A DNA stretch of 64,000 nt, taken from NCBI RefSeq assembly GCF_900163625.1, contig NZ_FUIE01000045.1:1-64000 (forward strand), given 5' to 3'. Numbering within the stretch: position 1 is the stretch's first letter; the number at the start of each line of letters is the position of its first letter. Both the position numbers and the translations under genes were made by a program. The stretch is from Brevundimonas diminuta 3F5N. GTDB lineage: Bacteria; Pseudomonadota; Alphaproteobacteria; Caulobacterales; Caulobacteraceae. Shown piece after piece: positions 17,942 to 29,030 of the stretch. A model generated the notes under the pieces. It was not told the origin of the DNA. It ran no database searches and saw only the letters and a program-made list of their open reading frames with translations.

Positions 17942-17971
17942 GGCTGGGCCGGGCGACCGGCCCAGCCTTTT
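17942..17971 (+). terminator. Intrinsic terminator after the epimerase gene
   Basis: An 11-base-pair GC hairpin (GGCTGGGCCGG, loop GCGA, CCGGCCCAGCC) is followed by TTTT. It lies before the most likely start of the GntR gene, which argues against the in-frame upstream starts at 17922 and 17940. Confidence 0.85.
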
Positions 17972-17978
17972 CCATTTG

Positions 17979-18674
17979 ATGAACCGCATGGCCGCAGCCC
18001 CGCTTGAAGTCCGTACGCTGTCCGACCGCCTGATGGAGGTGGTGCGCGACATGATCCTGTCCGGTGCGATCGCGCCTGAGGTGCCGATCCGGCAGGACGC
18101 GCTGGCGGCTGATCTGAACGTCTCCAAGATTCCCCTGCGCGAGGCCCTGGTGCGGCTGGAGCAGGACGGCCTGGTGGTGTCGCACGCCAACCGGGGCTTC
18201 TTTGTGCGCGGCATGAGTGCGGCCGAGGCTGAGGAAATCTATGAACTGCGCCTGAAGCTGGAGCCGGAAGCGGCGGCCCAGGCCTGCCTCATTGCTGACG
18301 AGTCTCAGCGCGCCACGGCTCAGCGCGTGCTGGCCGAACTGGACGCGGCGGCTGCGGCCCGCCTGCCCAGCGTCGGGCCGTTGAATCGCGCCTTCCACAT
18401 GGCCCTGGTTCAGCCGGGCCAGCGGGTGCTGACGGCCGAGATCACCGCCCGCCTGCACGTCATGGCGGACCGCTACGTCCGCAAGCACCTGGAGCACAAG
18501 GGCCGTCACGTGACGGCCGAGGCCGAGCACCGCGAGATCCTGCAGGCATGGCTGGACCGGGACGCCGACGCCGTGCGTCGCCTGGCGAACGCGCACCTGG
18601 AACACACCCTGCGCGACCTGCGCGAGGAGTTCGAGCTGGAGGCGGCCGAAGCCGCCGGGCGCAAGGCCTCCTGA
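17979..18674 (+). CDS. GntR-family (FCD) transcriptional regulator of the hydroxyproline cluster
   Basis: A 231-residue DNA-binding protein. The N-terminal winged helix (residues 8-75) has the GntR signature IRQDALAADLNVSKIPLREALVRLE followed by GLVVSHANRGFFV. A helical FCD effector domain follows, with metal-binding residues in LNRAFHMALV and the HREIL segment. The start at ATG 17979 is chosen because a terminator hairpin occupies 17942-17971; ATG 17988 is also possible. It probably represses the GTATAC operators at 13342, 15924 and 19645 and responds to a pathway intermediate; that is inference from context. Confidence 0.88.
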   Translation: MNRMAAAPLEVRTLSDRLMEVVRDMILSGAIAPEVPIRQDALAADLNVSKIPLREALVRLEQDGLVVSHANRGFFVRGMSAAEAEEIYELRLKLEPEAAAQACLIADESQRATAQRVLAELDAAAAARLPSVGPLNRAFHMALVQPGQRVLTAEITARLHVMADRYVRKHLEHKGRHVTAEAEHREILQAWLDRDADAVRRLANAHLEHTLRDLREEFELEAAEAAGRKAS

Positions 18675-18684
18675 GCGAAGAAGC

Positions 18685-19572
18685 TCAGGTTTCCTTGACG
18701 TCTGCAGGTGCGGCGGCGGGCTGCGTCGATTTGAACGCGGTCGTCAGCAGGCTGGCGGCGGCGTAGAGGACCACGACCACCACGCCCCAGCGCAGCACCG
18801 TCAGCGGCAGGGAGGTGATGACGAAGGCGGCCAGCAGCACGGCCGGTATCCCGCCGATCGCCATGCCCAGCACCAGGCGCAGGTCGATGCGCTCGCTTCG
18901 GATGAAGCGCAGGCTCGATACCGGCATCAGGAAGGCGCAGGCGCCCATCATGATGGGAAAGGCCGCCGTCGGGTTCATGCCCATCAGGCTGAGCATGATC
19001 AGGGACGGCGCATAGAGGCCGATGCCGAAGCTCATCAGCGCGCCCATGACCAGATGCGCCAGCACGGCGACGATGAACAGATTTCCCTCCAGAGACACCG
19101 CCTCGCCGCCAGCGGGCATCAGGTTCAGATTGGTCATGGCGTAGAGGGCGGCGGCGATCAGCAGGGCCGCGCCGACCACCGTCTGCACCGCCCGCACAGG
19201 CAGGCGCAGCACGATGGGCGCGCCGATCACCGCGCCCAGGATCGAGGCGCCGATACAGGCGATCAACAGCACCGGATCGACCTGGATCAGCTTCATGAAG
19301 ACCAGGCCCTGCATCACTGTCGGCAGGCAGTGACCCGCGTTCAGCACGGCGGGCAGGAAGCTGTCGGGGACCAGCTTGCGGAACCGCAGCCAGGCCGTCG
19401 TCGGCGCAAATGACCCTATGCCCAGGGCGTCGAAGAAGTTGGCGACGGCACCGATGGCCACGCCCTCGGCCTTGGGTCTGAGCTCACCGCGCGCCCTGGC
19501 CGTGCGGACCAGTTGCACGGCGTAATAGGCGGCCAGCAGCGCCAGCACCGTCAATAGAACGGCTACGATCAT
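18685..19572 (-). CDS. TauE/SafE-family permease
   Basis: A 295-residue membrane protein with about eight helices, of the sulfite-exporter TauE/SafE (DUF81) family. The family core is visible as a duplicated module: VANFFDALGIGSFAPTTA near residue 45 and GIGLYAPSLIMLSLMGMNP near 200. The start at 19572 follows GGGGAGGGAAAC; an earlier in-frame ATG at 19650 gives no sensible signal. A GTATAC-like site lies about 75 bases upstream, so it is probably co-regulated with the catabolic genes and may move an organic acid or amino-acid-derived anion. Confidence 0.82.
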   Translation of the reverse strand: MIVAVLLTVLALLAAYYAVQLVRTARARGELRPKAEGVAIGAVANFFDALGIGSFAPTTAWLRFRKLVPDSFLPAVLNAGHCLPTVMQGLVFMKLIQVDPVLLIACIGASILGAVIGAPIVLRLPVRAVQTVVGAALLIAAALYAMTNLNLMPAGGEAVSLEGNLFIVAVLAHLVMGALMSFGIGLYAPSLIMLSLMGMNPTAAFPIMMGACAFLMPVSSLRFIRSERIDLRLVLGMAIGGIPAVLLAAFVITSLPLTVLRWGVVVVVLYAAASLLTTAFKSTQPAAAPADVKET

Positions 19573-19644
19573 GTTTCCCTCCCCCGAGGTCTCGCCGCTC
19601 TTGCCGGACGGTCCGAGCCTAAGGAAAACATGCCTGTAAATCAG

Positions 19645-19658
19645 ATACAATATACGTT
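19645..19658. promoter_or_regulatory. Imperfect GntR-type operator before the permease gene
   Basis: ATACAATATACGTT, which on the leftward strand reads AACGTATATTGTAT. It resembles the ATCGTATACGAT palindromes of the catabolic genes, with mismatches in one half. Confidence 0.45.
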
Positions 19659-19675
19659 GAAAGCTTTGTCCGTGC

Positions 19676-20485
19676 TCAGGCCTGATCCAGCGGGCGCCGG
19701 TCGGCCTGCGCGATATATCTGGCGGGGGGCTTACCCATGACGGTCTTGAACATGGTGATGAAGGCGCTGGCGGATTCGTAGCCTAGGTCATAGGCGACGC
19801 TCTGGACCGAGGCGCCGGATGACAGTCGCTGCAAGGCCAGGACGATCTGCAATTGTTGGCGCCAGCGGCTGAAGTTCATGGCCGTCTCGCGCACGACCAA
19901 ACGGGTCAGGGTGCGTTCGCTCATGGCGACGCGGCGCGCCCATTCGCCCACGGTGGATCGGTCGCCGGGGTTCTCGATCAGCGCCTCGGCGATGCGGCGC
20001 AAGGCGGGGGAGGCGGGGATCGGCAGATGCAGGGCTGCGATTTCCGTCCGCCGCAGCTCTTCCAGAACGACCTGGGCGATCCGGTCCAGATGGCTGTCGG
20101 GCGCATAGTCGGGCGTGGGCTGGCGGGCGAGGTGGCGGATCAGCTCGATCAGCATGGGGCTGAGCGACAGGGTGCAGCATCGGTCGGGCAGGCCGGGCAC
20201 GTCCGGCTCGACGAACACCATGCAGACGCGGCCGTTGGCGGTGACGCGGTTGCTGTGCGGCGTGCCGCCGGGCGCCCAGACGCCGCCGCCCAGGGGCGCC
20301 ATCCACAGGCCGTCCTGCGTCCGGCACATGACTCCGCCCTGCAGCGCGACGACCAGCTGGGCCTTGCGATGAGTGTGCAGGGGCAGTTCGACGTCATGGG
20401 CCGATCCGCCCAGGCTGACGGCGATGGCGTCCTGAGGAAAGGCGTCGGGATCGAAGCTCTGGAAGCAGGCGTGCAGCGAGGTCAT
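19676..20485 (-). CDS. AraC-family transcriptional regulator
   Basis: A 269-residue regulator with a cupin-like N-terminal sensor domain (LPLHTHRKAQLVVALQGGV, residues 37-55; VWAPGGTPHSNRV) and a C-terminal AraC double helix-turn-helix (about 170-262). The latter includes WARRVAMSERTLTRLVVRE and VAYDLGYESASAFITMFK. The start at ATG 20485 is chosen; the frame is open further upstream but that part runs into the divergent MFS promoter. It is divergent from the MFS exporter at 20601 and is its probable regulator. Confidence 0.88.
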   Translation of the reverse strand: MTSLHACFQSFDPDAFPQDAIAVSLGGSAHDVELPLHTHRKAQLVVALQGGVMCRTQDGLWMAPLGGGVWAPGGTPHSNRVTANGRVCMVFVEPDVPGLPDRCCTLSLSPMLIELIRHLARQPTPDYAPDSHLDRIAQVVLEELRRTEIAALHLPIPASPALRRIAEALIENPGDRSTVGEWARRVAMSERTLTRLVVRETAMNFSRWRQQLQIVLALQRLSSGASVQSVAYDLGYESASAFITMFKTVMGKPPARYIAQADRRPLDQA

Positions 20486-20600
20486 GGCGGTCTGACCGAT
20501 AATCGAAACTTCATGCCTGAATATCCGAAGTTCGCCGATCGCTCCATCGCTAGTGTGGACTGGCCTTTCTCCCCGAGGCGTCTCTCCCTGGCGGCCTGTC

Positions 20601-21782
20601 ATGACTTCGCGTTCCTCACTGCATCCATTCTGGGTCATCGCCGGCGTTCTGTTGGTGGCGGGCACCCTGCGCGGAACTTTCACCGGGGCGGGGCCGCTGC
20701 TCGGCGATATCGGCCAGGCGTTCGGTCTGGGGGCGAGCCAGGCGGGGTTCCTGATCACCCTGCCGCTGCTGGCCTTCTTCGTCGTCTCGCCGTTCGCGGC
20801 GCGGCTGGCCAGGGCTGTAGGGCTGGAACGAGCGATCTTCCTGGCGCTGGCGGCCATGATCGCAGGCGTGGCGATTCGGTCCGCCGGACCGTTGTGGACG
20901 CTCTATCTAGGGTCGTTCGTGCTCGGGGCGGGCATCGCCATCGGCAACACCCTGCTGCCCAGCCTGTTGAAGCGGGACTTTCCCGATCAGATCACCAAGC
21001 TGACGACCCTTTACGCCATCACCATGGGCGTGGCCTCAGCCGGGGCGTCGGCCGTCATGACGCCGCTGGCGCAGGCGTTCGACTGGCGGCTGGCGCTGGC
21101 GGCGTTGGTCGTATTGCCGACGGCGGCGGCTCTGGTCTGGATTCCGCAGTTGCGTCGTCGGTCTGCGCCGGGGGCTGCGCCAGGGGCCGAGGCGGCGGCG
21201 GGCGTAAGCGGCGTTTCGGTGTGGCGGTCGGGCCTGGCGTGGCAGGTGACGCTCTTCTTCGGCGTGAACTCCTTCGTCTACTACGCGGTGGCGGCCTGGC
21301 TGCCGTCGATCCTGACGAGCGCGGGGGCGTCGGCGGAAGCGGCGGGCGGCCTGCACGGGGTGATGCAGCTGGGCACGGCGGCGCCGGGTCTGGTTCTGGT
21401 CCCCCTAGTCCGCCGGTTGAAGGATCAGCGGGCGCTGGCGGCGGGCTTCTCCCTGTTGGGTCTCGTGTCCTTGACGGGCCTGTACGTCGCGCCGGGACTG
21501 GCGATGATCTGGGTCGCCCTGTTCGGGTTCGCCATCGGCGGCGCCTTCATCCTGGCTCTGGCCTTCATCGGTCTGCGGAGCCGTTCGGCCGAGCAGACCG
21601 CGCAGCTTTCAGGCATGACCCAGTCGGTGGGCTATCTGATGTCCGCCTGCGCGCCCGTTTCTATTGGAGCCCTGCATGACGCGGTCGGCGCCTGGGCTCC
21701 GGTCCTGGCGGTATGCGGCGCCCTGTGCATCCTGATGGTCGCGCTGGGGCTGGGCGCCGGGCGTGATCGCCAGCTCGCCTAG
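20601..21782 (+). CDS. MFS transporter of the CynX/NimT type
   Basis: A 393-residue major facilitator with twelve predicted helices. The N-terminus has RGTFTGAGPLLGDIGQAFGLG, and cytoplasmic-loop motifs (ARLARAVGLERAIF) match the cyanate/2-nitroimidazole (CynX/NimT) exporter group. ATG 20601 puts the first helix at residues 8-28; the frame is open upstream but lacks a signal there. The divergent AraC gene is 115 bases away. The substrate is unknown. Confidence 0.85.
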   Translation: MTSRSSLHPFWVIAGVLLVAGTLRGTFTGAGPLLGDIGQAFGLGASQAGFLITLPLLAFFVVSPFAARLARAVGLERAIFLALAAMIAGVAIRSAGPLWTLYLGSFVLGAGIAIGNTLLPSLLKRDFPDQITKLTTLYAITMGVASAGASAVMTPLAQAFDWRLALAALVVLPTAAALVWIPQLRRRSAPGAAPGAEAAAGVSGVSVWRSGLAWQVTLFFGVNSFVYYAVAAWLPSILTSAGASAEAAGGLHGVMQLGTAAPGLVLVPLVRRLKDQRALAAGFSLLGLVSLTGLYVAPGLAMIWVALFGFAIGGAFILALAFIGLRSRSAEQTAQLSGMTQSVGYLMSACAPVSIGALHDAVGAWAPVLAVCGALCILMVALGLGAGRDRQLA

Positions 21783-21788
21783 GCTCGC

Positions 21789-22436
21789 TCAGGGCCGAGC
21801 GGTGAAGACGCGGTAGCCCTTTTCCTCCGCCGCCGCGATCATCTGGGCGTCGCCCGAGGTGTCGCCATAGGCGGCGGCCAGCTGCATGTCGGCGCCGTAG
21901 GCGGCGCGCAGGCGGTGCATCTTCTCCTCGCCCCGGCAATTGCCGCCGACGAAGGTTCCCAGCACGCGGTCCTGGTCGTCGAAGGCCAGGCGGGTGCCGA
22001 TCAGGTTCTCGGCGCCCAGTTTGCGGGCGAAGGGGGCGACCGTGGTTTCAGGCGAGGCGGTGACGATGACGCGGTGGGCGCCGCGACGGCCCCAGTCTTC
22101 CCATGTCGCCAGGGCGTCCGGGCGCATGAAGCGCGGCCAGATGTCTGTGGCGAAGCGTTCGGCTTCGGCTTCCAGCGCCTTGCGGTCGGCGTCCATCAGG
22201 AACTCGCGCACCGAGGCGACCTTGATCCGGCCGCGATCCTTGTCGCTCAGATAGGCGAAGACGGCCGGGATCAGCCGCGCCAGGCCCTGAACCCAGCGCA
22301 GGGGACCGGCCCGCCACTTCAGGAACTCGGTGAAGCTGTCGCGAATCGTCAGGGTGCCGTCGAAATCGAAGGCGACGATGGCCTGGCCGGGGGCAGGGGA
22401 CTGGTGAAAGGCTTTTTCGCTTCCCATGTCAGACAT
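21789..22436 (-). CDS. HAD-IB family phosphatase
   Basis: A 215-residue haloacid-dehalogenase-type phosphatase of subfamily IB (SerB-like). Motif I is DFDGTLTIRDS, motif II is VTASPE, and motif III/IV is AAYGDTSGDAQMI with the lysine in GEEKMHRL. It probably hydrolyses a small phosphomonoester (phosphoserine, phosphoethanolamine or a lipid phosphate head). It ends six bases from the convergent MFS gene. Substrate cannot be decided from the sequence. Confidence 0.85.
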   Translation of the reverse strand: MSDMGSEKAFHQSPAPGQAIVAFDFDGTLTIRDSFTEFLKWRAGPLRWVQGLARLIPAVFAYLSDKDRGRIKVASVREFLMDADRKALEAEAERFATDIWPRFMRPDALATWEDWGRRGAHRVIVTASPETTVAPFARKLGAENLIGTRLAFDDQDRVLGTFVGGNCRGEEKMHRLRAAYGADMQLAAAYGDTSGDAQMIAAAEEKGYRVFTARP

Positions 22437-22632
22437 TAGCCGTGATCCCCATATTATCTGTCCTGTCCGATCCCCGAAGCACGCTGCGGCGCCGCAACGG
22501 GGTTGTGGCGGAACGTGTGATGGGTGATTGTCATTTTTTGAAGACCTTCGATGATAGATTCCTTGGATCGATCGTGAAGGAAGCGCCTTTCGTCCCAATG
22601 TCGGGGCGGATCGCGGATAGTGAGAAGGGTCT

Positions 22633-23901
22633 ATGACCAAAGCCGCCGGCACAGACGCCAAAAGCACGCTCTACTGCTCGTTCTGCGGCAAGAGCCAGCA
22701 CGAAGTCCGCAAACTGATCGCCGGACCGACCGTTTTCATCTGCGATGAATGCGTCGAACTGTGCATGGACATCATCCGCGAAGAGCACAAAATCGCGTTT
22801 AAGACCTCCAAGGACGGCGTACCCACGCCCAAGGAGATCCGCGACGTCCTCGACGATTATGTGATCGGGCAAAGCCACGCCAAGAAGGTGCTGAGCGTCG
22901 CCGTTCATAACCACTACAAGCGCCTGAACCACGCGACGAAGAACAACGACGTCGAGCTGGCCAAGTCGAACATCATGCTGATCGGGCCGACCGGCTCGGG
23001 CAAGACGCTGCTGGCCCAGACGCTGGCGCGGATCATCGACGTGCCGTTCACCATGGCCGACGCCACGACCCTGACCGAAGCCGGTTATGTGGGCGAGGAT
23101 GTCGAGAACATCATCCTGAAGCTGCTTCAGGCGTCGGACTACAACGTCGAGCGGGCCCAGCGCGGCATCGTCTACATCGACGAAATCGACAAGATCTCGC
23201 GCAAGTCGGACAACCCGTCGATCACCCGCGACGTGTCGGGCGAAGGCGTGCAGCAGGCCCTGCTGAAGATCATGGAAGGCACCGTCGCCTCCGTGCCTCC
23301 GCAAGGCGGCCGCAAGCATCCGCAGCAGGAGTTCCTGCAGGTCGACACCGCCAACATCCTGTTCATCGTCGGCGGCGCCTTCGCCGGCCTTGAAAAGGTG
23401 ATCTCGGCGCGTGGGGCGGGGGCTTCCATCGGCTTCGGCGCCAAGGTCAAAGAGATCGACGAGCGCCGCACGGGCGACATCCTCAAGGGCGTCGAGCCGG
23501 ACGATCTGATGCGCTTCGGCCTGATCCCCGAGTTCATCGGCCGTCTGCCTGTCTTGGCGACGCTGGAAGACCTGGACGAAGCGGCGCTGATCACCATCCT
23601 GACCGAGCCGAAGAACGCTCTGGTCAAGCAGTACAAGCGACTGTTTGAGATGGAGAATGTCACCCTGACCTTCACCGACGACGCCCTGTCGGCGGTGGCC
23701 AAGAAGGCGATCACCCGCAAGACCGGCGCCCGCGGCCTGCGCTCCATTCTGGAAGGCGTGCTGCTGGAGACCATGTTCGAACTGCCCACCTTCGAGGGCG
23801 TCGAAGAGGTCGTGGTCAACGCCGAGGTGATTGACGGCAAGGCGCAGCCGCTGCTGATCTATTCGGAAACCAAGAAGAAGACCGCCGACGGCGCCGCCTG
23901 A
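22633..23901 (+). CDS. clpX: ATP-dependent Clp protease ATP-binding subunit ClpX
   Basis: AAA+ unfoldase of the ClpXP protease, 422 residues, normal length. The N-terminal zinc domain has paired cysteines (YCSFCGKS and [10 protein letters not shown]). Walker A is GPTGSGKT, Walker B is [10 protein letters not shown], the pore loop is GYVGEDVEN, and the IGF loop for ClpP docking lies near residue 275 ([10 protein letters not shown]). It precedes lon and an HU gene, an order common in alphaproteobacteria. clpP is not adjacent on either side within this window. Confidence 0.98.
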   Translation: MTKAAGTDAKSTLYCSFCGKSQHEVRKLIAGPTVFICDECVELCMDIIREEHKIAFKTSKDGVPTPKEIRDVLDDYVIGQSHAKKVLSVAVHNHYKRLNHATKNNDVELAKSNIMLIGPTGSGKTLLAQTLARIIDVPFTMADATTLTEAGYVGEDVENIILKLLQASDYNVERAQRGIVYIDEIDKISRKSDNPSITRDVSGEGVQQALLKIMEGTVASVPPQGGRKHPQQEFLQVDTANILFIVGGAFAGLEKVISARGAGASIGFGAKVKEIDERRTGDILKGVEPDDLMRFGLIPEFIGRLPVLATLEDLDEAALITILTEPKNALVKQYKRLFEMENVTLTFTDDALSAVAKKAITRKTGARGLRSILEGVLLETMFELPTFEGVEEVVVNAEVIDGKAQPLLIYSETKKKTADGAA

Positions 23902-23922
23902 CGCCACGGTCTGATCCAAGCG

Positions 23923-23957
23923 AAAAAGGGGCGGCTCGCCACGGGCCGCCCCTTCAT
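23923..23957 (+). terminator. Intrinsic terminator after clpX
   Basis: Ten-base arms AAGGGGCGGC and GCCGCCCCTT (23926-23935 and 23945-23954) with flanking A and T residues. It separates clpX from lon transcription. Confidence 0.8.
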
Positions 23958-24033
23958 CGTTTCAGGATCGGCTAAACAGCTCGTCTGAAATCACACGCTT
24001 TTTCACGCTTCTGTGGGCCGCCGCCCCGTTACG

Positions 24034-24063
24034 CTTGAACCGCGTCCAGACAGAACCACATAC
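24034..24063 (+). promoter_or_regulatory. Possible heat-shock (sigma-32) promoter of lon
   Basis: CTTGAA at 24034-24039 and CCACATAC at 24056-24063, spaced 16 bases, resemble the sigma-32 elements CTTGAA and CCCCATAT. The site lies 115-145 bases before the lon start. lon is heat-inducible in many proteobacteria. Confidence 0.45.
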
Positions 24064-24177
24064 TCACACGAAAGCCGCTGAAAAATAGCGGGTCGAGTCG
24101 AGACGAGGCGGCAGTAACGCCAAGTCGGATCGGTTCGGCGGGTCTGAGATTCACGAAGGCCCCGGAAAGTACGCATC

Positions 24178-26577
<2,400 letters not shown>

Positions 26578-26601
26578 CGCCCGCTCTCTGACCAGATGAA
26601 G

Positions 26602-26638
26602 GAAGGCGGTTCGGGGCGACCCGGACCGCCTTCTTTTT
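26602..26638 (+). terminator. Intrinsic terminator after lon
   Basis: Hairpin GAAGGCGGT ... ACCGCCTTC (26602-26610 and 26625-26633), extended inside by CCGG pairing, followed by TTTTT. Confidence 0.88.
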
Positions 26639-26696
26639 GACCTTCATGTCGACAGGGCGTTAAGTGCGCGCTTCGTTCGCGCGGGGAGGTGCAGAC

Positions 26697-26972
26697 ATGA
26701 CCAAGACGGAACTGATCGGGCGGATGGCCGAGGCGGCGGGCATAAGCCGCGACCAGGCCAAGCTGGCGCTGGAAGCCTTCACCGATCAGGTGACGGGCTC
26801 TCTGGTTCAGGGGCGCGACGTGCGCCTGGTCGGCTTCGGCAGCTTCGTCGTCGTGGACCGCAAGGCAGGCGTGGCCCGAAACCCCCAGACCGGCCAGGAG
26901 ATCGCCCGCCCGGCCTCGCGCACCGCGCGCTTTCGTCCCGGCGAAGGTTTGAAAAGCGCCTTGAACGGCTGA
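26697..26972 (+). CDS. hupB: HU-family DNA-binding protein
   Basis: Histone-like nucleoid protein of 91 residues, the normal HU length. It opens MTKTELIGRMAEAAGISRDQA, has the beta-arm signature GFGSFVVVDRKAGVARNPQTGQEI (residues 44-67) and a PGEGLKSALNG end. HU dimers bend and compact DNA. The ribosome site GGGGAGGT precedes the ATG. The gene lies immediately after lon, as in many proteobacteria. Confidence 0.95.
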   Translation: MTKTELIGRMAEAAGISRDQAKLALEAFTDQVTGSLVQGRDVRLVGFGSFVVVDRKAGVARNPQTGQEIARPASRTARFRPGEGLKSALNG

Positions 26973-27018
26973 CCGCCACAGGGCATGAAGCCTGTCCCGA
27001 CGATGAGTCGGATGATGT

Positions 27019-27095
27019 GGGCGGCTAGCTCAGCTGGTCAGAGCATCTCGTTTACACCGAGAGGGTCGGCGGTTCGAACCCGTCGCCGCCTACCA
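27019..27095 (+). tRNA. tRNA-Val, anticodon UAC
   Basis: A complete cloverleaf: acceptor GGGCGGC pairs with GCCGCCT, the D-arm is TAGCTCAGCTGGTCAGA, and the anticodon stem TCTCG/CGAGA has loop TTTACAC giving anticodon TAC (reads GUA). The T-arm is GGCGG-TTCGAAC-CCGTC and the encoded end is ACCA. Its 3' end is the probable attachment site of the integrase element that begins just downstream. Confidence 0.97.
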
Positions 27096-27134
27096 AATTT
27101 TCCGAATAAAATCATAATCTTAAAAATGCTCTAC

Positions 27135-27156
27135 GCTCCGTGTGCGGAGCATTTTC
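27135..27156 (+). terminator. Intrinsic terminator after tRNA-Val
   Basis: Hairpin GCTCCG-TGTG-CGGAGC followed by ATTTTCT, 40 bases beyond the tRNA. Confidence 0.7.
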
Positions 27157-27170
27157 TACTTAGTTTTGGC

Positions 27171-27192
27171 GTTCTGGGGCGATTCTGGGGCA
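27171..27192 (+). repeat. Tandem 11-base repeat, candidate integrase arm sites
   Basis: TTCTGGGGC occurs at 27172-27180 and again at 27183-27191, an exact 11-base period (one helical turn). Such short direct repeats between a tRNA attachment site and an integrase gene are typical arm-type binding sites for the N-terminal domain of tyrosine integrases. Confidence 0.5.
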
Positions 27193-27428
27193 GTTTGCGC
27201 GGTGATTGACGGCCGCCATGGCGCGTGCAGCGTCATGAAATGTGCGGATTGCGTCAAAGGGCCGCAATGAGCTTTCCAGGGCTTTTCAGGGCGTTTCACC
27301 TGGCCTGACCGCGTCTGGAAAACCGGTTGTATCGACCGGTCAACCCGGGCTCGGATCCGCGATGCGCTCTGCAGCACGCGGTTATCCGGTGCTAGAATCA
27401 ATGGTCGTTGATTTGCAGCGATGAGCGC

Positions 27429-28997
27429 ATGGAGCGCGACTTGGCGGCGGGCACCCTCACGACGGATCGACAAATCTCGAGTCTGAAGCCGGGATCGACA
27501 GCCTATGAGCGAGCGGTCAGCGGAAGTCAGGGCCTGTTCGTTCGCGTGGCTCCCACCGGGACCAAGCAATTCCAGTACCGGTACATCGCGACAGGGGGCG
27601 CGCGCCGACGCCTGGTCCTGGGATTCTATCCCGGACTATCGCTCGCCAAGGCCAGAGCGGCTGGCGCTGCGGCGAGGATGGCCGTTCTGGAAGGGACCGA
27701 TCCTGTAGGGGAACGGGCCCTGGTTCGGGATCGAATGCGGACGGGCGAGACCCTGGACGAACTTGCCGAGGCCTACTGGGCGGCTGCCGCCGTGGGTCTT
27801 CATGGAGGTCGCCGTCGTCCCAAGCGGGCGATTTCAATCCAAAGGGAAAGACACACCTGGAAGAGGCATGTGAAGGGGCCATTGGGCGGACGCGTCTTTG
27901 CCGACATCCGTCGCGCCGACATCAAGGTCTTTATGCGGGACCTGGTTGTGGATGGCCGCTTTGCGCCCGCGACGATAGCGACCGTGGGCGGGATTCTTCA
28001 TGCCGTCCTAGGCTTTGCGGTTCTGGAGGAGCGGATCGAGGTCAATCCGGCGACCGGCCTCTCACGACCTCTGGCGTTGACCTCGCGAGAGCGGATGTTC
28101 GACGATGGGGCTTTGAAGGCGATATGGGACGTAGCGGTTCTGGCCTCCCAACCCCGAGGGCCGAACGAGAAGACCTCTGGAATTTATGCGCGCCTCGACC
28201 CTGCCATGGGGCTGGCGATTCAGTTCCTGATGCTCACCCTGACGCGGCGTAGCGAAATCGCCGGCGCTCGGAAGGTGGAGGTGGACCGAGCGGCGGGGCT
28301 CTGGATCATCCCCTCGGAGCGAGCCAAGGCGCGACATCCGCATGTGGTCCCCTTGGGCGCACAGTGCTTGGAGGTGCTCGACAAGGCTTGGGCTCTTGAT
28401 CCGGATAGTCCTTTCATCTTCCCATCTCCGCGCTCGCCGGATCAGCATCTTGACCCCCAAGCCATTACTCGGGCGATTGCGAGGACCTGCGCTCGAAAAA
28501 AGCTGCCCTTGGGGTCGCCTCATGACGTCAGGCGGTCCGGGGCGACGACCCTGACGGGGCGTTACGGGGTCACGCGCTTCATTGTCGGCCTTGTCCTTGG
28601 GCATACCCCGAGTGATGGGGCGGCGGTCACAGGGGTTTACGACCGGCACACCTATGTTCCAGAAAAGCGGAAGGCGTTGGAGCTATGGGCGGGCCATCTC
28701 TGCGGAGAGACGGTCTCGGACTCGGTGAAAGCGGTGTCTGTCGATGCCGAGGAGAGACCGACGGCCACTGCGGTTCTGGATGAGCTTGCTGTTTATGTGG
28801 GGGCGGCCAAGTCCCGTGCTCTCGCTTTGTGCGAGGTCGGGGATCTTCATTCGGCGGTGTTAAGCCTGTGCATGGACCTTTCGCGCCGTCCCGAGACGGC
28901 TAGCAGCCATTTGGAAATTCTCGCGCGTGGCGGGCTTGATCTGGCGATTTCCGGCTCGAGAGAAGGCGTGGAGGCTTGGGTGAATGGATTTCGGTGA
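27429..28997 (+). CDS. Tyrosine-type integrase of a tRNA-Val-targeting element
   Basis: A 522-residue site-specific recombinase. The N-terminal arm-binding domain is of the DUF4102 type (KQFQYRYIATGGARRRLVLG, residues about 40-60). A core-binding SAM-like domain and a catalytic domain follow. The catalytic set is Arg273/274 (TLTRRSEI), His365 and Arg368 (HDVRRS), a His in LGHTPSDG, and Tyr404 in YDRHTY. The ATG at 27429 is used; an in-frame TTG at 27408 is possible. A long C-terminal extension of about 100 residues beyond the tyrosine is unusual. It lies 330 bases after the tRNA and reads away from it. Confidence 0.92.
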   Translation: MERDLAAGTLTTDRQISSLKPGSTAYERAVSGSQGLFVRVAPTGTKQFQYRYIATGGARRRLVLGFYPGLSLAKARAAGAAARMAVLEGTDPVGERALVRDRMRTGETLDELAEAYWAAAAVGLHGGRRRPKRAISIQRERHTWKRHVKGPLGGRVFADIRRADIKVFMRDLVVDGRFAPATIATVGGILHAVLGFAVLEERIEVNPATGLSRPLALTSRERMFDDGALKAIWDVAVLASQPRGPNEKTSGIYARLDPAMGLAIQFLMLTLTRRSEIAGARKVEVDRAAGLWIIPSERAKARHPHVVPLGAQCLEVLDKAWALDPDSPFIFPSPRSPDQHLDPQAITRAIARTCARKKLPLGSPHDVRRSGATTLTGRYGVTRFIVGLVLGHTPSDGAAVTGVYDRHTYVPEKRKALELWAGHLCGETVSDSVKAVSVDAEERPTATAVLDELAVYVGAAKSRALALCEVGDLHSAVLSLCMDLSRRPETASSHLEILARGGLDLAISGSREGVEAWVNGFR

Positions 28998-29030
28998 GCC
29001 GAAGGCGGCGGCTCACCGAACCGCCTTGCT

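Noticed and set aside
17922-17978. Upstream starts for the GntR gene (TTG 17922, ATG 17940)
   Set aside because: A strong terminator hairpin at 17942-17971 would lie inside the coding sequence, and the extra residues do not fit the family.
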